Below are positions 45,231 through 55,589 of a DNA stretch of 64,000 bases, in pieces. This DNA comes from Fallopia convolvulus. Its lineage: Eukaryota > Streptophyta > Magnoliopsida > Caryophyllales > Polygonaceae. A program made the position numbers and the translations under genes. The stretch lies in contig OZ024724.1 of assembly GCA_964016875.1 (NCBI GenBank), positions 21,002,200 to 21,066,199 on the forward strand, given 5' to 3'. Numbering within the stretch: position 1 is the stretch's first letter; each line of letters begins with the position of its first letter. The notes beneath the pieces were generated by a model that saw nothing but the letters and a program-made list of their open reading frames with translations, was not told where the DNA came from and ran no database searches.

Positions 45231-45239
45231 AAGAATCTA
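45231..45239. repeat. Target-site duplication of the MULE-like element, right
   Basis: AAGAATCTA, identical to 44239-44247. Confidence 0.88.
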
Positions 45240-47480
45240 CATAACTATTGCAAAACCAAGAGGTTCAACACAAATTAAACATTATGACTTGCTATAATTT
45301 CAAGTCACAGTTTTACGAGAAAACAAAAAGGTTCATATTACAATTCAAAGAGTATACTAAATTCAGAAATTAGCATGGAGAGCATTCAAAAATAGAACGT
45401 ATCTTTTTACATTTGTTTAGCTCCATAGCCACTGTACCCTCGTATGGTTGACAAACCTTGAGCTCTCTATACAATCAAGAGTATGGAAGAATAATCAATA
45501 TTCCATACAAACAAGTTTCTTGAACTTTAGCTAAAAACGTAGAATCTTGGAATAAAAAAGCTATAATATTCCATGATTCCCGAAATAGCTTTGGCACAAG
45601 AATATTTCCTTTGTTAAAGATATTCCCAAATAACAGAATTAACACCTCAACCATAATAGATGTTATAACATCAGGGATGGGCTCTGTGGTATCACCAATT
45701 CCAAGGCTTATCACTTGAGCATTTGGATACATCATCAGATGTACATGTGCCCCTCTTCTTCAAGCAATCTTGCCATAACACAAAATTCAAGATAACAAGA
45801 AAGATTAAATCCATTCAATTTAAAAAATAAATGATGCAAAGAGGTTTTGCTCACTACCCATGATCATATAAATATAAAAACAATCCATATAAATTTTCTC
45901 AACACAACCATTATTGTATGTTTTAGGACATCATTATGAAAGGAAACAATCAAGCAATGTTCCACATTCAAAAGCAAATGTAATACTGGATACACAGTTT
46001 TAGCTCAGAAAATATTAAAAAACTACCTATGTTGTCAATATAGTCCCGCACAAGTAGGATCTCGGAGGTCAAGATGGGGCACCCATACCATGATCAGGAG
46101 GATGCGCCCGATAAATATAAGGAAAACTAAAATTCAACTATGTGACATTAATAACTGAATTTAGGGGCTATATCCATCTTAAAGGCACTGTATCAACCAA
46201 TGAACAAAATGATGTGACCCGTGAGGACCATGGAAATAGCGAAAATGAAAAATCTGCCTATGATATTCAGCTTGTTTCTTTCAATTTTACTTTCTAGCTA
46301 TCATACTATATAAGAGCTTAAAGGTAACATACTAATTATTTTGCATAACCTTCTTTATTATTCACAATTACCAATAAGCATATATCAAATAAAGCAATTC
46401 AGCATTTACATATTAGGCCTCAAACTAGTTTTATATAAAGTAATAAATTTTAAAAAAGAAGTAAAAATCTGCAGAAGAGACAAAAACAAGCAACAATGTG
46501 AAGCCTAGGAGATTTCTTCAATATATAGACCTCAGGAAAGAGATAGCCGGCTTGAAGCTTCGCCATATTTTCATTTCTCGAGACCTTGGTCTTGTAACCT
46601 ACATACAATAGAGAGAATAAATGAAGCTAAATTATCAATTGTAAATCATTGTCTAGATGTACGAGTGTGGCACTAACAAGTACTAAAATAATAAATCCAT
46701 TCAAGACAATTGTTTGTTTCAGCTTATTATCAATAAATATAAATGAAGTGTTAACAATATAAAACACATTGTTTGCCTGTTTTTGATGACAAGTGTTTTC
46801 CATTCTAGTGTGGCCACCATTTAATTTGAAAGCAACTTCCTCTAGGTTGACAAAGCTGAAATGTAAATTATTTGTTCTTCCCAAAAAGATGCATTTTACA
46901 TTCTACTAGGGCGATGATGTTGATGTCGATCATTATATAACTCATGAAAGTTGATCAACTTCAACTCAAATATTTTATAATACATCTAGATAAGGTAACA
47001 AAAAATACAATTAAATATTTACATCCTTCAATAGTTGCAGGTTGAACTATATTTATGTAGAATGATATGATCATTCAAAATTCATGTAAGGGAGAAAAAC
47101 ATTTAGCACACAAATAACCAACAAATTAACTACAATAGAGGATACAGTGCAGAATAATAATACAAAGAAGTAAATCTGCAAAACACGATAGAATAGCCAT
47201 ATAGTAAAAGAGAGAGGGAGAAAAGACCAGTCTTCTCAGAAGGAGAGGTTGCAACACATTTGACTCTGCGATTCAATCTAATAGTAACAGAGTGAGCTCT
47301 GCATTAAGGCCAAGACTACAACACTGACTTAATCCAAACAAAGAAGTTCCCATAAAGTCATGATACACGTACATAAAAAAAACACATGGAGTGAAACCTT
47401 GTGTTGAAGCTCGTCTCTATAACGAAGCTCAATGAGGATGAAGAAAGTGGCGTTGACAATATATGGTTCAAAGCTGACAT

Positions 47481-48068
47481 CTTCAAACGATCCTATCAAA
47501 GCCTAAAGGTAAGAAAGAAAAAATCATAGAGCACCGCTTTCTTAATGAGAACGACCGTTTGTTATTGATACTTGGATACGAGATATGGATATGGCGGGCC
47601 ATATCCATATTTGGTATAGGAGTATATGAGGAGTATATGGATATCATTGATATCTTGATATATCAAATCCTTTTTTTTAATGAATTCAGATCCCCTGTTT
47701 CATATGTTGCTACATAGGATGCAACACCAATAATATTTATCCATGTGTCAATTAATTTAATCAATTTTAAAATTAAATTGTAGAAATTAAAAAAAGAGGA
47801 GTAATTAACATTAGTTTATTATTCTTGTCCAAACAAAAGATCGAGGGTATTTTTTCATTCTTTCGTACTAAACAAGAAGGGTTTCTACCGATCGAAATAC
47901 CAATCCGATGGTCTTTGTGTGTACGGTGCTCTAGAATTTTAGCAAAAAAGAAAAAAGCATTGAGCAACACTCAATCAAATTCAAACCTTTGATCTTGTAG
48001 TTCTCCATCCACCAATACTTATATCAGGAACATCAACATGCTGCAAGGAACCAACCTTCAATGTGCCC
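47481..48068 (-). other. Former 5'UTR of the aminotransferase pseudogene with an intron
   Basis: Upstream of the old ATG, a TTTAG acceptor at 47505 and a donor-like AAG|GTTTG near 48000 suggest a leader intron; 48002-48068 would be the first, non-coding exon. No start codon in frame is required there. Confidence 0.4.
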
Positions 48069-48825
48069 TGCAATAATCACCAAACACAATTTTTTATTCA
48101 TTCTTATGGTTTCCAATTAGTGACCAAAGAAGATTACTTGAAAAATTTCAATGCATATGACCAAGATTATTCAATTTAATAAAATTTTATATAGGGATTA
48201 ATCATTACATATGGCCTTTTGAGTGTGTATTCTTTAATCCACCTAATTTTTTAAATAAAAGGGATACTCCTAAATTTTCAATGTGCTAGAATATTTGGGG
48301 ATTCACAATGTTTATTAGAAGCTGAGAGATGTTATAAGTGATTTGTGTGCTGAAAATAGTTATAAGTTTCCTGATTAATTCACAATGGACGTTGATGAAG
48401 AAGATTGAGCAATTTATGTACCAATTCCACAATGTTGATCCATTCTCTATCACAAAACACTCTCAAGAGCACACAAATCCAGGCTTACGATAGTAAAAAC
48501 TCCACTAAACAAGCAACTCCAGTTGGTACTAGATGCACAAACACTCAAATTAGCCAAATATTAGCTAACTCACACCTCAAAGAAATAATGCGCTTGCAGC
48601 TCGTCGACGAATTTTCCTCATCACCACGTCTCCCAGATCTAGCCTCACCCAAATCTAGTGTCCATCTAGTTGTCGGCGAGTTTGCCTCAGCGCCACCTCG
48701 CCCAGATCTCTCAACACCCAAATCTAGTGGTCGATGACTTTGCCTCCACTATTCGGCCATTAATGGAGGCTTTCAATCTTATAATTTGCCAATTGATTAA
48801 AATTAGGTTTAATTAATTATTAATT
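48069..48825. other. AT-rich spacer, no gene seen
   Basis: A 110-codon open stretch at 48405-48737 (plus) has no recognisable domain. It contains a near-repeat: the segments around 48600-48665 and 48670-48735 both encode VxEF.S.PRLPDL.SPKSS-type peptide. Confidence 0.4.
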
Positions 48826-49662
48826 TTGCCATTAGCATTGCAATTTACAATTCTTCCTTGGAAAAAGAAGGCGCTTTGCTCTGAAAATGTCTATCCTAAA
48901 GAACAAGACATGAAAGAATCTTTGAATTCCCAGTCCCCTCCTTTTTCTACCATGGTCGATAAGACCTTAAAGAGTAGAAAGCCACCTAAGCATGTTGAGG
49001 CTGAGCCTTTTGGCTCTAAGAAGGAAAAAAATAAAGGCAAAGAAAAAATTGATATGAATGCTTTTCTTGAACAATTGTCTAGGGTGAGGGAGAATATCCT
49101 TCTCCTTAAAGAGACTTTCTCCTTAAAGCTTGTGGAGGCTGTTTGTTGTTGCATGTTTAAATATTACAAAGAAATGTATGACCTAGATAAGTGTCTTAGG
49201 TACACTGGTGGTTTGGTCATGATCTCTATCTTGAGAACAATGGTATCAATGTATGTTGAATCATATGATTATAATATAATGTTGTTTAGTAGCTATTGTA
49301 CTCTTGCATCATGTCAGAGATTATATTATAGAAAAATGATAATATATAGTATAGATAGGAAATTAAGGAAGAACACTCTTTGCACCTTCTGCAGGGAATT
49401 GGTTATGAAATTTGTTGGCTTTCAAGTTAAAATCTGGTGGTACAACTATAGAAACATGAAGGTGCATAATAAGTTCAAAAAATTGTATCATGACATGATC
49501 TGGGCAAACAAAATGTATGATATATCTTATTATACTAGACAAATAATAGAACACTTGAATGGTCTTGTTGATTATAGTTGGCTTGCTAAGACTCTACCTG
49601 TACAGGTCCAACCAAAGGTAAGAAGAATGTTGATTCACGTAGACAGGTCTGAACCTATGTAG
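48826..49662 (+). CDS. 278-residue ORF upstream of the LINE-D endonuclease; possible LINE ORF1 remnant
   Basis: Open from MPLALQFTILPWKKKALCSE to HVDRSEPM. The N-terminal part is Lys-rich (FGSKKEKNKGKEKIDMNAF), the middle Tyr/Cys-rich without clear domain, and the end (VQPKVRRMLIHVDRSEPM) recalls the conserved '...r.lvkvD.skPl' stretch of plant LINE ORF1. It sits about 470 bp before the LINE-D ORF2 start on the same strand, the right place for ORF1. No zinc knuckle or DUF4283 pattern is convincing, and it may be a degraded frame that happens to be open. Confidence 0.35.
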   Translation: MPLALQFTILPWKKKALCSENVYPKEQDMKESLNSQSPPFSTMVDKTLKSRKPPKHVEAEPFGSKKEKNKGKEKIDMNAFLEQLSRVRENILLLKETFSLKLVEAVCCCMFKYYKEMYDLDKCLRYTGGLVMISILRTMVSMYVESYDYNIMLFSSYCTLASCQRLYYRKMIIYSIDRKLRKNTLCTFCRELVMKFVGFQVKIWWYNYRNMKVHNKFKKLYHDMIWANKMYDISYYTRQIIEHLNGLVDYSWLAKTLPVQVQPKVRRMLIHVDRSEPM

Positions 49663-50130
49663 CTGAAGAACACAACCACAGAGAGAATTATGAGATCAAT
49701 TAAGAAAGGCATTTGGAGAAAGCATAAGAATAAATATAAGAAAGGAAGAACAAGAAAACAAGACTCCCATGGAACATAACAAGATATCAACAAAAACAAC
49801 TAAAACAAAAGAATGGCTTTGTAATTGTATTCAGTAATACTAATTATGGATGTCTGATGCATGATTATTGCGCAATTATACCAGGTAATGGTGTATGTAT
49901 GAAATGTTGGTACGATGATTTGGTGTTTGGCAAACTATTGCTTCAACAATGTTATAAGGCAACACCATCTGCTTGTATACTGCCTTCTTGATATTGATAA
50001 TGTTTGACCTGGGTAATCTGAGTAGTAGGAGCAGGGAAAAGACGCAAGTCACATATTCAATTGTATCAAATATTCATCATGTTCAACACAAATGAAATTA
50101 AGGGGTTATGGCATAAAAAAATAGGTCTAT

Positions 50131-51239
50131 ATGAAGATTGGATTTTGGAATAGTAGAGGAATAAGGAGAAAATCATTTTGGCCGAAATTAGACTCATTTT
50201 GTAAGATCCGAAAAATACAAATTATGGCAATATGAGAAACTAAAACTAACACCCTTCCCAGTGGCCAGGTTTAGCGACATGCAGGATTTGATAACGTTGT
50301 ATGGTCCCTTGTAAATTATCGGGCTGGAGGAATAGGAGTGTTTTGGAAAGCACACCAACTCATCAACGAAGAAATCACCATACTTGCACAAGCACCAAGG
50401 TATATTATTCTAAAAATATTATCATGTGATTACCAAAAACACACTAGCTATTTGTCTTGTTTATGCCCCACCTAGTGCTAGGAAAAAAGACGCCTTCTGG
50501 AGAGAACTAACATAAACGATACAAAATATGAACATTCCAATCCTTCTCATTGGAGACATAAATGAAATACAGGAACCCAATAAAAAAGGAGGAGCCCAAC
50601 CGGAACCACATAGATTTGAAAGGCTAATAAACATAAAAAAATGACTATCTCCTTGAAGATATTTCGTCCTCTGGGAATATCTTTACGTGGAGGAAAAACA
50701 AAACAGAAATCGATAATATTTATGAAAAACTAGACAGAGTGTTGGTTAGTAATAACATTATCCAATGGTTCCCAAATATAAGTGCACGAAACCATACCTT
50801 AGTTAAAAAGGCATGGTTTCAAAATGTAGTAAAACAACCTTTCAAACACGAAAAAATATGGATGTATATGAAATATTTTCAAAATGTAGTAAAACAAGCT
50901 TGGAGGGTTTAATTTCAAGGATCAAACATGTATGAATTAGTTAAAAAGACAAACTTATTTAAACAACATGCAAAGCGATGGAATAAACACACTTTAGGGA
51001 ATACCTTTGAACAACTAAAGGACCTGGAAGAACAACTCCTTGAGTTAAAAAAAGATATAGCAACCACAACACAACAAGATATTATACAAAAACAACTACG
51101 ACTATTGAAAAAGAAAGAATGTATCTTGAACTACCAAAAAACATATTGGAGGCAAAGAGCAAAAACAAAACATATAAAATTGTCTGATGCAAATTCAGGG
51201 TACTTTCACAAAGTTGCGACTGGAAGACGGAACCGGAAA
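50131..51239 (+). pseudogene. LINE-D ORF2 endonuclease fragment, cut by the CACTA element
   Basis: Starts MKIGFWNSRGIRRKSFWPKL, the usual first residues of LINE endonucleases, then AICLVYAPPSARKKDAFWRE, IPILLIGDINEIQEPNKKGG (GDFN-type box), and in other frames FTWRKNKTEIDNI, YEKLDRVLV and YWRQRAKTKHIKLSDANSGY. Several stops (e.g. in IMAI*ET) mark it as dead. A segment ttttcaaaatgtagtaaaacaa-type is duplicated near 50816-50895. Sequence ends at RRNRK where CACTA begins. Confidence 0.8.
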
Positions 51240-51274
51240 CACTACACCATTGTGCAGATTTAGCCACCATATTT

Positions 51275-51600
51275 TTGCGACCACATAATATGGTCGCTAA
51301 TTAGTGACTATATATGGTCACTAATGTGGACGTCAAAATAGGGAAAAAAATAAAAAACAAATTAGCGACCATTTGGTCGCTAAATGTGGCGTCCACATGG
51401 TCGCCAACTCCATTTGGCGCAATAAATGCACATGCAATTTTCCCGCCAGACGATGGAGATCATATGGTCGCTAAATATAGCGACCAAATGGTCGAGAGGC
51501 ACCAAACCCATGTGAGCGACCATATGGTCGCTAAATACAGCGACCATATGGTCGCCAACGCACCAGTGACCATATAGTTGCTATATGTAGAGACCATATG
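51275..51600. repeat. CACTA left subterminal palindrome array
   Basis: At least six copies of GCGACCATATGGTCGC or close variants in 330 bp (e.g. 51281-51300, 51364-51380, 51458-51475, 51515-51532, 51540-51555). The 16-bp form equals its own reverse complement. Such arrays bind transposase (TNPA) in En/Spm elements. Confidence 0.85.
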
Positions 51601-52059
51601 ATTGCTGACACGGATTATATGTTTTGGCGGACAACATCAATTTTGGTGGGTGAAATCCCGCTTTTTTTGCGACCCCATGGACGCTAAAAAAAGTATTTGG
51701 TAAATTTTCTGCCAATTCAGCATATATACCTAGAGAGCTAATAACTTCACTCTCATTCTGCCACCTTCACACAACCTCATACATAGTTCTTTCCAAAAAT
51801 ATTCACAGAAGAAAGAACCAATCATTTACAAAACTGGGTTGATGATAGGAAGGAATTACGTCAATTTTTCCAACAGTTTCATCAACGGTATGTATTTAAA
51901 ACTTATTCGCCATATTCATTCTGTCATGATATTGTTTTACACAAATATTATTTGTAGAGAGTTTTCCTTTATATAATTATAAGAGATTGTGTTAAGTAAT
52001 TGTTAAATTCATATAGTATAGCAATCGGTTGAAGAGAGTTTTTGTTTACATATGCAGTA

Positions 52060-52200
52060 TTTCGCGACCAAATGGACGCCAATTGGCGATCATATGGTCG
52101 CTATAGCCAATTAGCGTCCATATGGTCGCTAATTGGCGTCCATATGGTCGCTAATTGGCGTCCATATGGTCACTATTTAGAGTCCATATGGTCACCACAT
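52060..52200. repeat. Second CACTA motif array with 22-bp period
   Basis: Three tandem units aattggcgtccatatggtcgct-like (22 bp; shown here by its core gcgtccatatggtcgc), plus diverged copies, lie just before the transposase remnant. Confidence 0.85.
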
Positions 52201-52263
52201 CCAAGATTATATGTACCCGAATTAAATTAATTATAGTCTTATATTGAATTGCAGGAAGGAAAA

Positions 52264-53009
52264 ATGCGTGAATGGATGTATGTGCGTAATATAGATGGTT
52301 TTTTGAACAACGAGTTTTAGCTGGCGTTAAGCAATTTATCGACTTCTGCAAAGCTATGTCGAACTATGACCCATACGAATTAAGGTGTCCGTGTCGGAGG
52401 TGCAAGAATAGGAAACTAATTCCTGTAGATGATGTGCATTATCACATTGTTAAGGATGGTTTTATTCTGAACTATTACCATTGGGTTTCACATGGGGAGA
52501 CAGATGAAACGTTCGCTGCCTTGTTGGTTGAGTCTAGATAATATGAAGGTTGTAGTAGTACTAATCCAACACCACCAGTATCTGAGAATGATAATCGAAT
52601 GGAGTAGATTGTCTATGATGGTTTTAATGCCTGAAGTCATAACAGTACTGATGATCCCGTCTAGAATGAGGATATAAGGCATGATCCATCCAGAATGAGG
52701 ATATAAGGGGGAGCATATTATCATGAAGCGCCCAATCCCGATGCACAGCGTCTGTACGACATGTTGTCGGCCACAAATAGGTCGTTGTGGCCTAGATGTG
52801 ATATGACCCAGTTGGAGGCCGTAACTGAGCGCGGATACGACATGATTTCGGATTTCTGCGGACGCGTTTCACACCTAGAGACCACATTACTAGCCACGTT
52901 TTACGACACGAAAAAACCGGTTGAGGGTCTCGGGCTTCCATACGAGCAATGTTATCAGGATCAAGATTTTAGGATCGGATCAGAGAAGAGCCAGTGGATC
53001 GAATTGTAA
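52264..53009 (+). pseudogene. CACTA transposase remnant (Transpos_assoc/TNP2-like)
   Basis: Starts MREWMYVRNIDGFLNNEF, then in the next frame GVKQFIDFCKAMSNYDPYEL and RCPCRRCKNRK with HYHIVKDGFILNYYHWVSHG: the plant transposase-associated domain with its CPC..C motif. Further on, NPDAQRLYDMLSATN and YDTKKPVEGLGLPYE fit the start of the TNP2 transposase. Stops and shifts throughout; the catalytic part is missing because an inverted-repeat element interrupts it at 52945. Confidence 0.75.
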
Positions 53010-53737
53010 AATCGGATCGTAGGATCATAAGATCCTATAAAATTAATTAAAAATTAATATAAATGAGAAAAAAGACATAAAATTACGAATTTAAAGTGCA
53101 AAAAAGGTTAAAATTTTCTAGAACCAAGTATTGATAATTGAAATTCTATACATCAGGCCTTTAAAAAACGAAATTTTCTAAAATAAAGTAATCGATAATT
53201 GTTATGACACAAAAAATTAATTTAGGCCATTTGGGCCACTCTTGGACATTAATTAAGGTTTAAGTAACCTAAATATTAATTATTTGTTCATCTAATTCTA
53301 AATATCTTATAAAATTCATAGTTAGTAATTAGTAGTTAATATTATTAAGTAGGCAACCCTACCACGTTTACCACAAGAAACATCTAAATATCTTATAAAA
53401 TTATAGTAAGTAGTTAAAATCCACAGATATTATTAGTTAGTTAATAAAAAATTGAAAAGCTTATAAGCGTAAAAGATAGGAAATGAATATTTAGGCCATG
53501 AGTTTTTTCATACTAAATAGGCCTATTGGGCCTATAAAAAAAGTTTGAATGCTGAAATGAAGGATCTTACGAGTTTATTGTGGGATCGTAAGATTCAAGT
53601 GATTTTGAACGATTTTGTGCGATTTTAAAACCATTTTAACAATTTTCGATTTTAAGGTGCGATCCGGATCATATTCTCTTATGACATTATAGGATCTTAC
53701 GATTTTAAGATCCGGATCTCGATTTTAATAACATTGC
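52945..53737. mobile_element. Inverted-repeat element inserted in the CACTA transposase
   Basis: Ends are inverted: left gcaatgttatcaggatcaag, right (reverse complement) gcaatgttattaaaatcgag, with subterminal taggatc/gatccta and gatcttacgattt repeats on both sides. About 790 bp, no ORF. Transposase-like coding sequence appears to stop at its left end (LGLPYEQ). The target duplication is too short or degraded to name a superfamily. Confidence 0.6.
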
Positions 53738-53929
53738 ATACACAGCCATTGATTGTTGCCCAAACTCTTGCATGATATATTGAGGTGCAGATGCATAATA
53801 TACGTGGCTTGTAAGATATGGTTAGTTATTTTAATTTAAATTTATTTAACTTAAGTTAATTTACTCTTAATAGTTAGTAACAATTGTGATAAATTTCATA
53901 GGAAGTACAACGTGGTTGCCGCATACGCC

Positions 53930-54469
53930 TCTCGAGCTTCTCAATGAGACACACACGCAAGGCTTAGACCGACATTTTATAGACGAGCGGTCCACCCGGA
54001 TTTTTGTATGTATTTAATTGTTTTATGTATTATTTAAATTAGTATATTATTATTTTTATTTATATTATTTGCGTACTTTTTTAAGGCGCGGTCCCAGGAG
54101 ATCCTCTCCCAGATATCCTTAGACTCGAGCACCCTGCCGTCCTTCCAGGACGAATGTGATGCCTATCTAACGGCCGCTGGAGAGGTGGGCCCATCAGGCG
54201 TCATCTTCGGCCTCAGCAACACTGCTTCCTAGTTTTACGGCGAGTGATTGACGGTGCCGCATAGACAACCTCCTCGGGTGGCGGAATTGACGCAGTAAAA
54301 TGCCGCGCTTACGCAAACCGTGGTGAACTTACAAAGTAGGATGCTCGAGGTAGAGTCATTTATGCAGCTGATGAGAAGTGGGGGCTTCGACCCGCAGACC
54401 TATAGGTCCCGCCAGCCCGGTTCCGACGAGAATGATCCGGACGCGGACGGCCCCGCCGATGCCAACTAG
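53930..54469 (+). pseudogene. CACTA second ORF remnant (plant Ptta/En-Spm-type, Transposase_24-like)
   Basis: Translation gives PLELLNETHTQGLDRHFIDE, RSTRIF, then after an intron-like gap ARSQEILSQISLDSSTLPSF, VVNLQSRMLEVESFMQLMRS and SDENDPDADGPADAN before a stop. The 'THT......FvDeRs....y' block is the usual Ptta signature. Interrupted by stops (e.g. NTAS*FYGE). Confidence 0.65.
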
Positions 54470-54832
54470 ATTAGGGTTTTTTGTAAATATTATTAAATAT
54501 TATAACTTATTTAAATTAATGTAAATTATTTAAATTGTACATTTCATTAAATATTGTAAATTATTTCTATTTATGGAAATTAATGTAAATTATTTTAATT
54601 AGTTATTTTTTTAAAATTAAATTAATTTTGGCAACCATATGGTTGCTATTTTCAAACATATCGTGCACCCCAAAGCGCACGATCGTGCTCCTACATTCAG
54701 TCAAAGGTCAGGGTCGTGTATCCTTTCATTGATTTTAGTGACCTTGACATGGTCGCCGAATTGCGCAAAGTGTGGTGACTATTAATGACCATATGGTCGC
54801 GAACAATGGTGACCACTTGGTCGCTGTGATCG

Positions 54833-55057
54833 CTGATGCAGTGAAGCCAACCATGTCTCCTACCGACGTTGATGACTTGATTCGAGTGCCATTTGATGGA
54901 CCAATTACTAGGAGTTAGGCTAAGAAGATTGCTCTAGGCACAACAACGATCTTAGTTCGATTGGCAGCCATTGTTGAAGGGTCCAGCAAGACGAGATGGG
55001 TCACTTCCATTCGGCATCAACTAAGCCCAGATTTAATGGATTAGTTCATATGGGCGA
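54833..55057 (+). pseudogene. Ty3/gypsy pol C-terminal tail, copy 1
   Basis: About 90% identical by eye to 56755-56980. It codes for the degenerate SPTDVDDLIRVPFDGPITRS-type end of gypsy pol (RS* here, a stop in TRSRAKK). It joins CACTA sequence directly. Confidence 0.85.
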
Positions 55058-55589
55058 GCTTCACACTTATTTCCTTATTTAGAAACATGAAATAGTTTGT
55101 CTCATTTTAGGGCTGAATTTAGTAAGTGACCGGGTGAGATGAGTTGTTACATGGGTCAATGTCAACCCTTTGACTTGACCAATCTAAATATTGGAAAATA
55201 TCAGTTTAATTATTTTATTATGTTGGAAGATTTTTCAGTTTTAATAATGTATAGATTTCGGCCATAGGATTGATGTTAGTGGTTGATATTCTCTCTCCTA
55301 TGTTTTATTTTATCTTCTAGATATTTTAAGTTTGCTAGGATATTTTCCTTAAATAAATAAATCAACCATGATTTATTTTATTAAAGGGAGATCTAGTTTG
55401 TTATAGGATTAGACATTTTATGATATCTTTGGAAGCAAGACATGGGGCCTATTTCTCTCTCCTAGGGTCGGCCACATGGTTGCTTGCTCTTCAAGGAAGA
55501 GAATCAAGTTGTGAAAATTCGAAAAGTTGAGAAACCCGTCAAATTAAAAACAATGCTCAGTAAAATGGTCATAACTTGGGCTAGAAAAT
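55058..55589. other. LTR-like sequence between two gypsy pol pieces
   Basis: Begins right after the first pol tail and runs to the next integrase; AT-rich, no ORF with known domain. The position suggests a 3' LTR remnant, but no second copy was found. Confidence 0.4.

Larger units (their letters stand above)
41573..47480 (-). pseudogene. LL-diaminopimelate aminotransferase pseudogene (AGD2/DAPAT type)
   Basis: DAPAT is a chloroplast PLP enzyme making LL-diaminopimelate for lysine synthesis. Ten exon remnants lie in order on the minus strand: 47398-47480 (transit peptide MSALNHILSTPLSSSSLSFV), 47228-47298 (RVKCVATSPSEKT), 46531-46598 (NMAKLQAGYLFPE), 45646-45768 (AQVISLGIGDTTEPIPDVI), 45411-45466 (LSTIRGYSGYGAKQ), 43260-43364 (FVSDGAKCDISRLE), about 42973-43020 (MLFGSQVTMAIQDP), 42491-42809 (IIFFCSPNNPIGV, IIVYDSAYAMYI), 42083-42275 (ASFSKYARFTGVRLGWT), 41573-41866 (YKENTDIIVDMFKSLGF). 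Lesions: TGA in exon 4, damaged donor after exon 7, 2-bp loss in exon 8, scrambled sequence after LGWT, and TGA eleven codons before the original stop. Confidence 0.93.
51240..54832 (+). mobile_element. CACTA (En/Spm) DNA transposon, decayed, right end lost
   Basis: Begins CACTACACCATTGTGCAG inside LINE-D. It carries subterminal arrays of the palindrome GCGACCATATGGTCGC, a transposase-associated/TNP2-like remnant (52264-53000) and a Ptta-like second ORF remnant (53930-54469). At the right side subterminal motifs run to about 54830, but the expected mirror CACTA end is missing and gypsy sequence follows at 54833, so the right terminus was lost by recombination or deletion. Confidence 0.82.

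Noticed and set aside
45467..45645. Suspected small transposon splitting the DAPAT exon with GYSGYG
   Set aside because: Clean GT and AG borders (GAG|GTGTTA and TGTATAG|AGAGCT) and frame continuity make it an ordinary short intron.
48002..48068. Apparent coding exon GTLKVGSLQHVDVPDISIGG upstream of the DAPAT pseudogene
   Set aside because: The DAPAT start codon and transit peptide lie downstream at 47480, so this is better explained as leader sequence; no protein family matched.
54828..54843. GCAGTG as the right CACTA terminus giving a complete element
   Set aside because: The same tgatgcagtgaagcc is part of the gypsy tail at 56757, so the match to a CACTA end is coincidental; it also fails to mirror CACTACACCATTG.
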